64,000 nt of DNA from Tetradesmus obliquus (taxonomy: Eukaryota; Chlorophyta; Chlorophyceae; Sphaeropleales; Scenedesmaceae): contig CP126205.1 in NCBI GenBank assembly GCA_030272155.1, positions 3,522,501 to 3,586,500 of the forward strand, written 5' to 3'. The position numbers and the translations under genes were made by a program. The stretch's first letter is position 1. The number at the start of each line of letters is the position of its first letter. The notes below the pieces were generated by a model. It searched no databases, was not told where the DNA came from, and saw only the letters and a list, made by a program, of their open reading frames with translations. Below, in pieces: positions 22,381 to 34,684 of the stretch.

Positions 22381-22966
22381 GAAAGTCCTGGCTGAAGGAT
22401 GCGGGTTGGCAAGGGTGCCGGTGCACCGCCACTGGAAAGTCACTGGTCGGCTAAAATTCCTACTGGTCGCTTTTCTCCCGTACGTTCCGTCACCAAGCAT
22501 GTGCGGCCTTCACCTGCCTAGGACCGACATGCAAAGGTAAGCGGAGCGGCCTTCGAATTGTCGCTGCGGTCGAATTTTCGGTCCGGCGCGCGCACCGGCC
22601 CATTTTGGAAAGGTGCTTGGTGGACATCGTGAAAGTAAAATTATTGTTATAACTCTTTGTAAAATGTTGATATCTCAAAATTTAAGCCATACGAAAGTCC
22701 TGGCTTTTTTTTTTTGAAGCAAGAACGTTACTGCTTTCTTTATTTTATTGTTCGAAAGTCCTGGCTGAAGGATGCGGGTTGGCAAGGGTGCTGGTGCACC
22801 GCCACTGGAAAGTCACTGGTCGGCTAAAATTCCTACTGGTCGCTTTTCTCCCGTACGTTCCGTCACCAAGCATGTGCGGCCTTCACCTGCCTAGGACCGA
22901 CATGCAAAGGTAAGCGGAGCGGCCTTCGAATTGTCGCTGCGGTCGAATTTTCGGTCCGTCTTGCTT

Positions 22967-23000
<34 letters not shown>

Positions 23001-25485
23001 GGTCCGGCGCGCGCACCGGCCCATTTTGGAAAGGTGCTTGGAGGACATCGTGAAAATATAATTATTGTTATAACTCTTTGTAAAATGTTGATTACTCAAA
23101 ATTCAAGCCATACGAAAGTCCTGGCTGAAGGATGCGGGTTGGCAAGGGTGCCGGGGCACCGCCACTGGAAAGTCACTGGTCGGCTAAAAATCCTACTGGT
23201 CGCTTTTCTCCCGTGCGTTCCGTCACCAAGCATGTGCGGCCTTCACCTGCCTAGGACCGACATGCAAAGGTAAGCGGAGCGGCCTTCGAATTGTCGCTGC
23301 GGTCGAATTTTCGGTCCGGCGCGCGCACCGGCCCATTTTGGAAAGGTGCTTGGTGGACATCGTGAAAGTATAATTATTGTTATTACTCTTTGTAAAATGT
23401 TGATTACTCAAAATTCAAGCCATACGAAAGTCCTGGCTGAAGGATGCGGGTTGGCAAGGGTGCCGGTGCACCGCCACTGGAAAGTCACTGGTCGGCTAAA
23501 ATTCCTACTGGTCGCTTTTCTCCCGTACGTTCCGTCACCAAGCATGTGAGGCCTTCATTTGCTTAGGACCGACATGCAAAGGTAAGCGGAGCGGCCTTCG
23601 AATTGTCGCTGCGGTCGAATTTTCGGTCCAGTCACGGTCTGTCACACATCACAGGACGTCATTGCGCGACTGTGATTTTTTTTGTTTGAAGCAAGAACGT
23701 TACAAGGGCTAACCAAAATAACTGTGCACTGGCTGAAGGATGCGGGTTGGCAAGGGTGCCGGTGCACCGCCACTGGAAAGTCACTGGTCGGCTAAAATTC
23801 CTACTGGTCGTTTTTCTCCCGTACGTTCCATCACCAAGCATGTGAGGCCTTCAATTGCTTAGGACCGACATGCAAAGGTAAGCGGAGCGGCCTTCGAATT
23901 GTCGCTGCGGTCGAATTTGTGGTCGGGCGCGCGCACCGGCCCATTTTGGAAAGGTGCTTGGTGGACATCGCAAGTGCAAAGTTATTTAGGTCAGCCCTTG
24001 TAACGTTCTTGCTTCAAAAAAAAAAAAAGTATAATTATTGTTATAACTCTTTGTAAAATGTTGATATCTCAAAATTCAAGCCATACGAAAGTCCTGGCTG
24101 AAGGATGCGGGTTGGCAAGGGTGCCGGTGCACCGCCACTGGAAAGTCACTGGTCGGCTAAAAATCCTACTGGTCGCTTTTCTCCCGTGCGTTCCGTCACC
24201 AAGCATGTGCGGCCTTCACCTGCCTAGGACCGACATGCAAAGGTAAGCGGAGCGGCCTTCGAATTGTCGCTGCGGTCGAATTTTCGGTCCGGCGCGCGCA
24301 CCGGCCCATTTTGGAAAGGTGCTTGGTGGACATCGTGAAAGTATAATTATTGTTATAACTCTTTGTAAAATGTTGATTACTCAAAATTCAAGCCATACGA
24401 AAGTCCTAGCTTTTTTTTATTGTTCGAAAGTCCTGGCTGAAGGATGCGGGTTGGCAAGGGTGCCGGTGCACCGCCACTGGAAAGTCACTGGTCGGCTAAA
24501 ATTCCTACTGGTCGTTTTTCTCCCGTACGTTCCGTCACCAAGCATGTGAGGCCTTCATTTGCTTAGGACCGACATGCAAAGGTAAGCGGAGCGGCCTTCG
24601 AATTGTCGCTGCGGTCGAATTTTCGGTCCAGTCACGGTCTGTCACACATCACAGGACGTCATTGCGCGACTGTGATTTTTTTTTGTTTGAAGCAAGAACG
24701 TTACAAGGGCTAACCAAAATAACTGTGCACTGGCTGAAGGATGCGGGTTGGCAAGGGTGCCGGTGCACCGCCACTGGAAAGTCACTGGTCGGCTAAAATT
24801 CCTACTGGTCGTTTTTCTCCCGTACGTTCCATCACCAAGCATGTGAGGCCTTCAATTGCTTAGGACCGACATGCAAAGGTAAGCGGAGCGGCCTTCGAAT
24901 TGTCGCTGCGGTCGAATTTGTGGTCCGGCGCGCGCACCGGCCCATTTTGGAAAGGTGCTTGGTGGACATCGCAAGTGCACAGTTATTTAGGTCAGCCCTT
25001 GTAACGTTCTTGCTTCAAAAAAAAAAAGTATAATTATTGTTATAACTCTTTGTAAAATGTTGATTTCTCAAAATTCAAGCCATACGAAAGTCCTGGCTGA
25101 AGGATGCGGTTTGGCAAGGGTGCCGGTGCACCGCCACTGGAAAGTCACTGGTCGGCTAAAAATCCTACTGGTCGCTTTTCTCCCGTGCGTTCCGTCACCA
25201 AGCATGTGCGGCCTTCACCTGCCTAGGACCGACATGCAAAGGTAAGCGGAGCGGCCTTCGAATTGTCGCTGCGGTCGAATGTTCGGTCCGGCGCGCGCAC
25301 CGGCCCATTTTGGAAAGGTGCTTGGTGGACATCGTGAAAGTATAATTATTGTTATAACTCTTTGTAAAATGTTGATTTCTCAAAATTCAAGCCATACGAA
25401 AGTCCTGGCTGAAGGATGCGGGTTGGCAAGGGTGCCGGTGCACTGCCACTGGAAAGTCACTGGTCGGCTAAAATTCCTACTGGTC
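22381..25485. repeat. 312-bp satellite with several short LINE insertions
   Basis: About eight units. Short LINE pieces lie at about 22,704-22,755, 22,961-22,997, 23,629-23,733, 23,971-24,028, 24,412-24,428, 24,628-24,733 and 24,971-25,027. The pair 23,530-24,250 and 24,540-25,250 is a roughly 1-kb higher-order duplication with the same insertions. Confidence 0.87.
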
Positions 25486-25637
25486 GCACTTCTGCTCAAA
25501 GTCAACAAGTTTGATCTCAGGCGACCTTCCTGACCTGTGGGGTGAGTGCGGAACAGGTCTCTCAATGGATCTTTTTGTGGAGCAAGTGCACAGTTATGTA
25601 GGTCAGCCATTGTAACTTGCTTGCTTCAAAAAAAAAC
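25486..25637. mobile_element. Decayed LINE fragments at the array edge
   Basis: Bases 25,486-25,531 match LINE ORF2 in reverse (ttctgctcaaagtcaacaag). Bases 25,532-25,637 are a plus LINE 3' end with more changes than any other copy (gtaggtcagccattgtaacttgc) and a 10-A tail. Higher divergence at the array margin fits an older, no longer homogenised edge. Confidence 0.75.
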
Positions 25638-26720
25638 ATGTCATGCGGCTCAACGTTCTGCGTGGGTGTTGGGTTTCAAGTCGCAATGCTTGCTCTGCTG
25701 CCGTGTGCAGGATGCAGCAGAACTCACATGCACCTACACCCCGCTTTGCCGGGCTTGTTCTCTTACAGAACACACCAATCCAACATGCAAAAGCTCTACA
25801 ACCAAGCGCAATTTCAACATGTCATGCGGCACAACGTTTTGCGTTGGTGTTGGGTTTCCCTGTCGGCATGCTTTGCTCTGCTGCCTTGTGCAGGATGCAG
25901 CAGAACTCACATGCACCTACACCCAGCTTTGCTGGGCTTGTCCTTTTATACAACACACCAATCTAGCATGCAACAGCTCTACAACCAAACGCAACTTCAA
26001 CATGTCATGCGGCTCAACGTTCTGCGTGGGTGTTGGGTTTCAAGTCGCAATGCTTGCTCTGCTGCCGTGTGCAGGATGCAGCAGAACTCACATGCACCTG
26101 CACCCCGCTTTGCTGGGCTTGTCCTCTTACAGAACACACCAATCCAACATGCAAAAGCTCTACAACCAAGCGCAATTTCAACATGTCATGCGGCACAACG
26201 TTTTGCGTTGGTGTTGGGTTTCCCTGTCGGCATGCTTTGCTCTGCTGCCTTGTGCAGGATGCAGCAGAACTCACATGCACCTGCACCCCGCTTTGCTGGA
26301 CTTGTCCTCTTACAGAACACACCAATCCAACATGCAAAAGCTCTACAACCAAGCGCAATTTCAACATGTCATGCGGCACAACGTTTTACGTTGGTGTTGG
26401 GTTTCCCTGTCGGCATGCTTTGCTCTGCTGCCTTGTGCAAGATGCAGCAGAACTCACATGCACCTACACCCAGCTTTGCTGGGCTTGTCCTCTTATACAA
26501 CACACCAATCTAGCATGCAACAGCTCTACAACCAAGCGCAACTTCAACATGTCATGCGGCACAACGTTCTGCTTGGGTGTTGGGTTTCAAGTCGGCATGC
26601 TTGCGCTGCTGCCGTGTGCAGATGCCTCACATGCACATGCACCTTGCTTTGCCGGGAGTTTCCTCTCGCAATACACACCAACGTATCATGCAAAGGCTCC
26701 ACAATCACACAACTTCCACT
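25638..26720 (+). repeat. Tandem repeat of about 182 bp (A/B dimer)
   Basis: The landmark 'tcatgcgg' occurs at 25,641, 25,822, 26,005, 26,186, 26,369 and 26,552, giving steps of 181, 183, 181, 183 and 183 bp. Two unit types alternate: A (ggctcaacgttctgcg, caagtcgcaatg) and B (ggcacaacgttttgcg, ccctgtcggcatg), in the order A B A B B A'. All three plus frames stay open for long stretches with Cys-rich translations. Because unit length is not constant modulo 3, the frames rotate between units, so a conserved protein is unlikely. The last unit decays after about 26,700. Confidence 0.85.
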
Positions 26721-27360
26721 TCAACTTCCTTTCTTTTAGATCACATAACTGGGTTGTGCGTTCCCGCTACAAGCTGCATGTTCTCAAGGCTTGATGCACA
26801 CCACATGTGGTTCTATGAACGGCTTTAGTTGCAGGGCCCTGCACCCACGGGGGTGCCTGACACAGTCATGGGGTCTTCTGCAAGGACTTGTGACGTCATC
26901 TCTTGCAAAGAAAGTTGTCGATTGCTTACAATACAAGCATACGCATAATGCAACATCATGCATACTCACATAGCTAGACGGCTCCCCCAGGCCATCATGG
27001 CTGCAACAGAGGCTTGTGGTCGTGGATGTTGACAACCCCATCGTCTATTTTCGTGGTTGCTTTGATTGGACAAATATTTGAAGTCGGTCGGCTTGGTCTG
27101 TCCCAAGACTACCACAGCATCAATACTTGAGCACCACCTTGCAACGTAACATTGGAGTAGACCATGCAAAGTGATATGTATTTCATCGTTGAAAAGGGAG
27201 GGGGGTTACATTTGGGTCCTAGCACCATCAGGAACAGTATCAGCCAAGACACAAATGATGAAAGATGGGCGACATCTTCCAACGCCCATTCCATCCACAG
27301 TGCTTGTTTCAGCAGAGTGATGATATGCGCAAACGTCACTGTCATGCCAATGCCCAGGCA
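26721..27360. other. Intergenic, nothing recognised
   Basis: Unique-looking sequence between the 182-bp repeat and the stop codon of the HAD gene. It would contain that gene's 3' UTR. I see no gene, RNA or repeat here. Confidence 0.6.
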
Positions 27361-29097
27361 CTAATGTGTTTCCCAGTTTGTTATGTCTGTGACCGTTATG
27401 TTTGTGATTGCGCCGCGAGTGAGGTCTGGGCTGTGCTGGGCCAGCTCTTCCGCGGACAGCATCGTGGTGACACCAATCACCCGCATACCTGCACATCAAC
27501 GGTACACACAGAGACGCAGCACGTCAATTACTCTCCGCGCCTCAAGATTAATCATAAACGTGCAATAGGATTTAAAAACTGTAAATCAGCTTGTGCTGCT
27601 TGAAGCGGATGTGTGTACATATCATGTTCATGATCAACATGCTTTTGATGGCGTTGACTGAAGCATAAATTTTTGTGAAGCATGATTAGGTGTTCACCTG
27701 CAGCCTTGGCAGCCTGGATGCCTGCTGGTGCGTCCTCAACCACCACGCAGTCAGCGGCGGCCACGCCCATCATGCGCGCTGCTGCCAGGAAGATGTCGGG
27801 TGCGGGCTTGATGGCCTCAAAGTCGTCGGCAGCGACCACGGCGTCAAAGTCGGCAGCCGCAAAGCCCGCAGCAGCGAGGTTGGCGTCCACCTAGCAGGAA
27901 AAAGGTGTGTAGAGAACCATGACAGCTTGTTGTGGGCCTGCTGCGTCATACGCCTTGAGTTGCAGAGCCTTTTTTTCCCTTGGCCATGCAGTAAAAATAT
28001 ACATGTACGTACATGCAAGCTCACATCATCGTCACACACACCCCCTCCCTTGACTAACGCGGGTGGCGAGTTTCAACACACCACGCGTAGCACATTCATT
28101 CATTCATTCACTGCAAGCTCAGTTTGTGACAACATTGCATGGCATGGCTTTGCTTTGCAGTGTGGGACATGCCGCACCTTCACTTGCTCCGCACTAGAGC
28201 CCACTGCAGTCTTCAAGCCAGCAGCTCTGCAGGCCCGCACCAGCTCCACAGCGCCTACAACAGTATGAAACGTGCAGGGTTAGGGGGGCCAATTTCTGCT
28301 AACACGTCTACCAGCTCTCGTCTCCTCACACATGCAACACCTTCTGCCGGCCCACCCACCAACCCACCAACCAACCCACGCACCAGGGTACACAATCTGC
28401 ACGTTTGGCCCGGCAATGCTGGCAAGGTAGTTTGCAAAGAACTGCTGCTTTGCAGCCTCAGGCTGGTAGCCGGCCACGCTGTACTTGGCAGCCACGCCGC
28501 CCAGGAATCGCTCCTCCCCTTGGCCGCCAAAGGGGATGAACTCCTCAGGGGCCACCTCCAGCTGGTGCAGCTGCTTGAAGACCAACGCGGCTGCCCTGGA
28601 GGTGCGAGATGTGCGGCAATCGTCGTATGTATGTGTATGAGGAAGAATGTCAAGAGAGCACACTGGTGAAGTAACCGGACACGCAATGCGACATGATGCA
28701 GGAAACTGCAGTTGCAGCGGCTGCGTGGCACAGACGTATCTGAAGTTGTGCAGTAGGTTGCCATACAACACCACAAAGCAACAGCTCATGGATAATCACT
28801 CACATAGTCAAACAGTCGCTGAGCTGCAGCTTCTGCTAGTTTCAGAATTGCACACAATGGTATTTGTGCGGCATGCTTCTGCTGCTGCTGCTGCTGCTGC
28901 TGTTCAGCAAAAGCCCTAGCCACTTACTCTCTACTGAGACCTTCACTGGCGCACAGAACTCCGTCCATGTCGAATATCACTGCTTTGGTGGCCTTCGTGA
29001 CTGTGCCTAACGGATTGCGCTGCGACCTCAACGGTGCTGCTGAAAAAGGCCGCACACTACGCGGGAGCCTGCACTGCTGCAACGTTTGCGCTTGCAT
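27361..29097 (-). CDS. Plastid-type HAD hydrolase, SOQ1 HAD-domain-like
   Basis: Five exons on the minus strand: 29,097-28,928; 28,595-28,384; 28,254-28,178; 27,890-27,698; 27,488-27,361. All introns are GT-AG, phases close, and the product is 259 aa. Residues 1-38 are basic and Ser/Arg-rich, like an organelle transit peptide. HAD motifs are all present: DxD in FDMDGVLCASE (D43, D45), the Ser of motif II (GSSAE, about 147), Lys181 in KPAPDIFL, and E205-D206 in VVVEDA. The cap region reads FIPFGGQGEERFLGGV. The closest family I know is the HAD domain of SOQ1, the plastid protein that suppresses slow non-photochemical quenching. The chain ends soon after the HAD fold (TDITNWETH), without the membrane, thioredoxin-like and NHL parts of SOQ1. 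The substrate is unknown. An upstream in-frame ATG at 29,247 is possible but less likely. Confidence 0.85.
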
Positions 29098-31088
29098 TGT
29101 ACAATTTGAACTTAATGAACTCAATTGAACCACGGCTACGGAGTTCAGGGAGTGATGCGATGCTTGCAGGTGATCACAGAAGCAGCAGGTGTATGTTACT
29201 GTGCAGTACAAGAGCCCTCCTCTGGCGTGCGTAGCTCGTCTGTACATTCTATCTTATACTCTTGCCACAACAAATACTGCACGTTATGTGGTCAGCTAAG
29301 AAGCTGCACCCGAACGATCATCAGTATGACAGTGTGACATGTGCACTGTCAGCATGCTGACATACCACACAAATGCTGCGGACATCACGTCCATGCTGCT
29401 GTGGGCGGACCAGACACGCCCTGCTAGCATCACCCAGGTGAAACGAATGCCTGCACACACATGAACACACTGCGTGGCTGGATGACAGCAAACCCTAGGC
29501 CTCAACATCACCGTAACACAGTGCGACACTATGGTATGCAATGCATCATGGCTGCAACGCTGCATGCAGGTTGAAAATCTTGATGCTGCAGCCCCAGAAC
29601 CATCCACGCTGGTGAGCGCTGCCCAGTCCTAGTGCTGCTCCAAGGCAGCCAAAGGACACTCACACTGACCAACATCGTTTGACGCTACAACACAACTATC
29701 AACATTGCAAGGTCGCTGTGCAACAATGTGGCACAGTGCCATGCACGCAGCGTTGCTTCAACTCAATTTAACTAGGCATTTAAATAGACATCTGGGATGC
29801 AGCAAAGCGAGCGTGCGGCAGTCAGGACTGCAGCTTATGGTCATTGGCATCTGCTGCATAAAGAAACAGGACACAATTGCAGGTATATAGCTGCAAAGAG
29901 CTGCCTGTCCCAGGCTGCCACGGGTGGCGCAGGCAAGGGAGCTGAGGTCATGCGAACAGCTAAACACCAGAGCAGTGCAATTTGCCACGTGTGGCAAGCA
30001 GCAGCCTGCTGACTGCAGCAGTGGGTCACGCTGCTGATACACACAGAAACACAAGCTGTGACAAATGGGCGTGCAGCCCCTGCAGAGCAAGCAGGAGCAG
30101 TTGCAAACCACTTCAACACCGCAGTAACAGCGTCACCCGATGGCAACAAGCAAAAGAACTTTTGTTTAAACGCAAAGCAGTGCCAAGTGGCAGTCGCAGA
30201 GTCCCAAACCCACGCATACAGATCAACCAGCATACATACGCACACTCAACCATATCTTGATTGCGTTTCCTCACACACACTGTCTCCCCTCTGCAGCACG
30301 TGCTGTTGCCAGAAGTGCACTGCAGGGAGCTACAGCAACAGCCAGGCAGGCGCCAACAAGCCCCACACCCTTAGTGACTTAGACAGCTGCAGACTCGTGG
30401 CACACAACGTGAGAAACACAGATAACACTCCGCTAAAGCACACAACGTACACAAAGAACATGACAATGTACATTTGCCAGGCTGCCAGCTCAAAGACTGC
30501 CACTGCGTGCATATGCACACGCAGCAGCAGCTGCTGCACCTGGTAGCTGCCACCAACCCAGCCCGACGCCCCTGTGGCGTGTGAGGGCGGAGGCATAACC
30601 CTGCAACGCTGCTGGTAGCACTTCTACCCAATGGTTGTCATCCCACAGCGGTAAACAACCTGCTGCACCTTTGCTCTCTCCCAAGCACTGCCGCAGGCAG
30701 CCGCCCCACCCGTAGGTCCCTGCCAGGTGCATGTTGCAGCCCAGCCTGCGCCACTCAGCACACCCGCCCAAGCCCGTCACTACATGGGACAGCCAGCACA
30801 ACCGCAGGCACCATTCAGGTGAATCGCAAGCGCCTGGTGAATCTCGCCACCCAACATCCCACCACAGCCCCTCCTAAGCCCCTTAGCCAGCGCAGAAACG
30901 CCGCCACAAGGCACCATGCAAGTGCCGGACCAACGCTGGTGCAAAACGCCACCCACCCCTCTGCACCAACTCAGCCCTCAGCCTGCCCAGCAGCTGCTGC
31001 ACCTGGGGCTCGTACAGCTCCAGTATGACTGGCCGGCGCGGCTTCACGATGCAGCGCAGCTTGCACTGCTCAGCACACCCGCCTGAGC
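29098..31088. other. Intergenic between HAD gene and acyl-ACP synthetase
   Basis: This holds the upstream region of the HAD gene and the 3' flank of the synthetase. I recognise no further gene. At about 30,955-31,050 lies a degenerate second copy of the last synthetase exon (reads [20 protein letters not shown]), beyond the real stop at 31,089. Confidence 0.6.
30955..31050 (-). repeat. Partial copy of last synthetase exon (3' edge)
   Basis: It reads VKPRRPVILELYEPQVQQLL, against [20 protein letters not shown] in the real exon at 31,089-31,214. It lies downstream of the real exon in the transcript direction. Confidence 0.8.
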
Positions 31089-32909
31089 TCAGCCCCTCAG
31101 CCGGCCCAGCAGCTGCTGTACTTGCGGTGCATACAGCTCCATGATGGCCGGCCGGCGCGGCTTCATGGTGCGCGTGAGCGTGCCCGACTCCACTGACAGC
31201 GGCGCACGGATGACCTGAGGCGGCGGTGAAGTAGCAAGCAGGCAGGCAGGCAGGGTCGGGCAGCTGTGGCTGCTGCTGTTGCCAGGCTGCTCTCAGTGCA
31301 GCGTGCACGCCTCTGCACGTGATGAACCGCGCACCAAAGGCACAATGAGGAGCTGGCGACAGATACACGCGACAATTCGACTGAGCAAGCCCTAGCCCAT
31401 ACACTCCTCTCGCACCTGTATGTGCCCGATGATCCTCAGGCCGGTAGTCAGGCCGTGAGGCATTATACTTGGCCACCTCACGCGCCAGCAGCACCTGCAG
31501 TGCCTCATTCCTGTCATCACCATTCTCATCCAGGCCCCCAGCAGCCAGTGCCTCCTCATCAAAAAAGACCAGTGCGCCCAGCTCGCGCCTGTCCTGGCCC
31601 TTCCGTCCCACTTCAACAACCGCCCCCACTGCCCAGCCAATTCAAAACCACACATAAAAAACACACCGCACCTGTATGTGCCCAATGTGGTCCTCAGGCC
31701 GGTAATCAGGCCGGGTGCTGTTGTACTTGGCCACCTCACGCGCCAACAGCACCTGCAGCGCCTCATTCCCCTCGTCCCCACCAATATGATCCAGGCGGCC
31801 AGAAGCAGCCAGCGCCTCCTCGTCAGCAAACAGCAGTGCGCCCGCATGTCCTGGCACTTCCGAACCACTTCAACAACCGCCCCCACCGCCCACCCACTTC
31901 AAAACCACACATAAAAAACACACCGCACCTGTATGTGCCCAATGTGATCCTCAGGCCGGTAATCAGGCCGGGTGCTGTTGTACTTTGCCACCTCATGAGC
32001 CAGCTGTGCTTGCAGCTTTTCATCATTCCCATCAATATTATCCAGGCCTCCGGCAGCCGCCAGGGCCTCCTCATCAGGAAACACCAGTGCCCCCAGCTCC
32101 CGCCTGTCCTGGCCCAGCAGCAGCGCGTGCTTGATCAAGGGGCAGCGCTCCAGCGCCGCCTCGATGGGCGCGGGCTCCACGTTCTTGCCCGACAGCAGCA
32201 CGATCGTGTCCTTGGCGCGGCCTGCAGCGCAGCGCGTGATGAAACCAGTGTGTAAACGAAGAGAGTGGCACAAAGGAACAGCTGTCACATTGGCAGTCGA
32301 AGCACGTGCATTGCTGAAGGTATGACTATAAGCACTGCCAATGCTTGATACTCCTGCTGCAGGTGCTGCCCAGCCTGACATGCATGCTGTGCACGCCAGC
32401 ACCGCACCGCACACCCTTTTGCAGCAGAGTGCCATGCTATCCCAGTTTTGCCCGGCCCCCAGGGCATGTCCCTGTCCCGCCCCTCACCGCTGAGCACGAT
32501 GTGTCCCGCCATGTTGCTGCCTGCCACGCCAGCAGGAGCACGCCAGCCCAGGTCACCTGACACCGCAGCAGCAGCAGCAGCAGCAGCAGCAAGAAACTCA
32601 AGTTTACTGCTAGTATTGTAGTGCTGCATCCTGTGCATGTGGCAATGCACCACACCAGACAACAGCAGCAGCAGCAGCTTCCGCGGGCCCACCTGTGTCG
32701 AACCAGCCGTCAATGAACGCCTTGCGTGTTGCTGCTGCATCATTGTAGTAGCCTGCCATCACGCCAGGCCCAGCAGCCAGGATGAGGCCTTGCTGGCCGT
32801 CAGGCAGCGGCTTGTGGCTGGTAGGGTCCACTACAAGGAGCCGTGTGCCGGGGACAGGCAGGCCCACAGAGCCGCGCACATTGGCGATTAATCTGATGCG
32901 CATGGAGAG

Positions 32910-32973
<64 letters not shown>

Positions 32974-33161
32974 ACAGCGGCGGCACGTTGTCAGTGCTTC
33001 CCTTGTCGGGTAAGATTTCCATTTCATGAGGCCCTGCTGGCCATCAGGCAGCGGCTTGTGGCTGGCAGGGCCCACTACGAGGAGCAGCGTGCCAGGCACA
33101 GGCAGGCCCACCGAGCCACGCACGTTCACGACCAGCCTTGTATATGGACAGCAGGCAGCAA

Positions 33162-33199
<38 letters not shown>

Positions 33200-34646
33200 C
33201 ATGCAATGCTTTTGTTGGTAGGATGAGATGAGCCCCTGCTGGCGATCAGGCAGGGGTGCATGGCTGGTAGGGTCCACCACCTGCAGGCGCGTGCCAGGGA
33301 CAGGCAGGCCCACCGAGCCGCGCACGTTAGCTATTAACCTGGAGTACCAAATGTAGCAGCAGCAGCAGCAGCAGCAGCATGTCGCCAGTGAATTCCTTGG
33401 TAGGTAGCTACCTACTGAGTGCTGACGGTCAGCTGCAGCCGCGTGACAGGGGCAGCAGTAGTATGTGGATTGTGGTGTCGGCTCAGCCTTCTCAAGCCCC
33501 TCTGCTCACCTCCTGCAAGCCAGCACTGGGCTGGTCTCACTCAGCCCCCAGCCGTTGAGCACGGGCAGGCCCAGCGCCTCGTACCAGGAGTCAAGGTGGG
33601 GCGGCAGGCTACCACCACCGCTGACAATGGTCTTGCGCACGCCCAGCGCGGCACGCACCTGCACGAGCACGCCAGCAGCAGCTGTGTTGAAAGGGCTATT
33701 GCGTCAGTCAAGCCGCGAGTAAGCCATTTGTACTGGTTCAAACGGCGCCGTTGAGCAGGCCACACTGCCGGTACATCTGTGGCACATGTTCTGCCTCCGC
33801 CCAGCAGCACAAATACAGCAAACATACCATAAAAATAAAGCAAAGCCGCTCTGCATGCAAAAGGAGCCAGCAGGCAGTCATGCACCCCAGTGCATGTATA
33901 CCCGCCTGCAAAAAGATTGCAGACACCCAGCTAACTTATCACACATTCAATCATGCAGAAACACACACCACACGCACCTTGCTGAACACCAGCTTCAGCG
34001 CGAGTGCGTACAGCGGCGTCGTAACCGCTAGAGTGACCACCGCAGCCAGCCGCACTGCTGCCGGGAAGCTGGTGCTTGCATACGTCAGGTCCATGCTGCC
34101 ACTGTTCAGCACATCCAATCACCACTGCATTACTGCTTGCGACGCTGCATTACCAACTAACCAACAAATCACACAGCCAACTTTACAATACATTCATACC
34201 TTGCTGAACACCAGCTTCTGTGCCAGTGCGTACAGCGGCATCATGACTGCCAGCGTGATCAGCGCAGCCAGCCGCACCGCTGCCGGGGGGCTGGCGCGTG
34301 CATACTGGTCCATGCCTGCCACTGTTCAGCACATCCAATCACCACTGCATTACTGCTTGCGAAACTGCATTGCCAACTAACCAACAAATCACACAGCCAA
34401 CTTCACAACACATTCATACCTTGCTGAACACCAGATTCTGCGCGAGTGCATACAGCGGCGTCGTCACTGCCATCGTGACCAGCGCAGCCAGCTGCACTGC
34501 TGCCGGCGCGCTGGCCCGTGCATACGTCAGGTCAAGGCCCGCTACTGTGCGGCGTGCGGCCACGTGTGCTGCGCTGGCTGCCAGCAGTGCTGCCACGATG
34601 GCACCCTTGGCGCCTGTGGCCTCAGCCTTGAGCTTGGCCATCACCT

Positions 34647-34684
<38 letters not shown>

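Noticed and set aside
93..25485. Recurrent 60-100-codon ORFs as a small-protein gene family
   Set aside because: They are the same satellite or LINE 3' UTR in overlapping frames on both strands, broken by insertions, without conserved start context.
25546..26739. 397-codon Cys-rich ORF as a secreted cysteine-rich protein gene
   Set aside because: It starts inside a decayed LINE, lacks a signal peptide, and its frame rotates among satellite units of 181 and 183 bp.
31412..34320. Mutually exclusive exon cassettes in the synthetase gene
   Set aside because: The extra copies are partial, and several are frameshifted or in the wrong splice phase, so they cannot substitute for the full exons.
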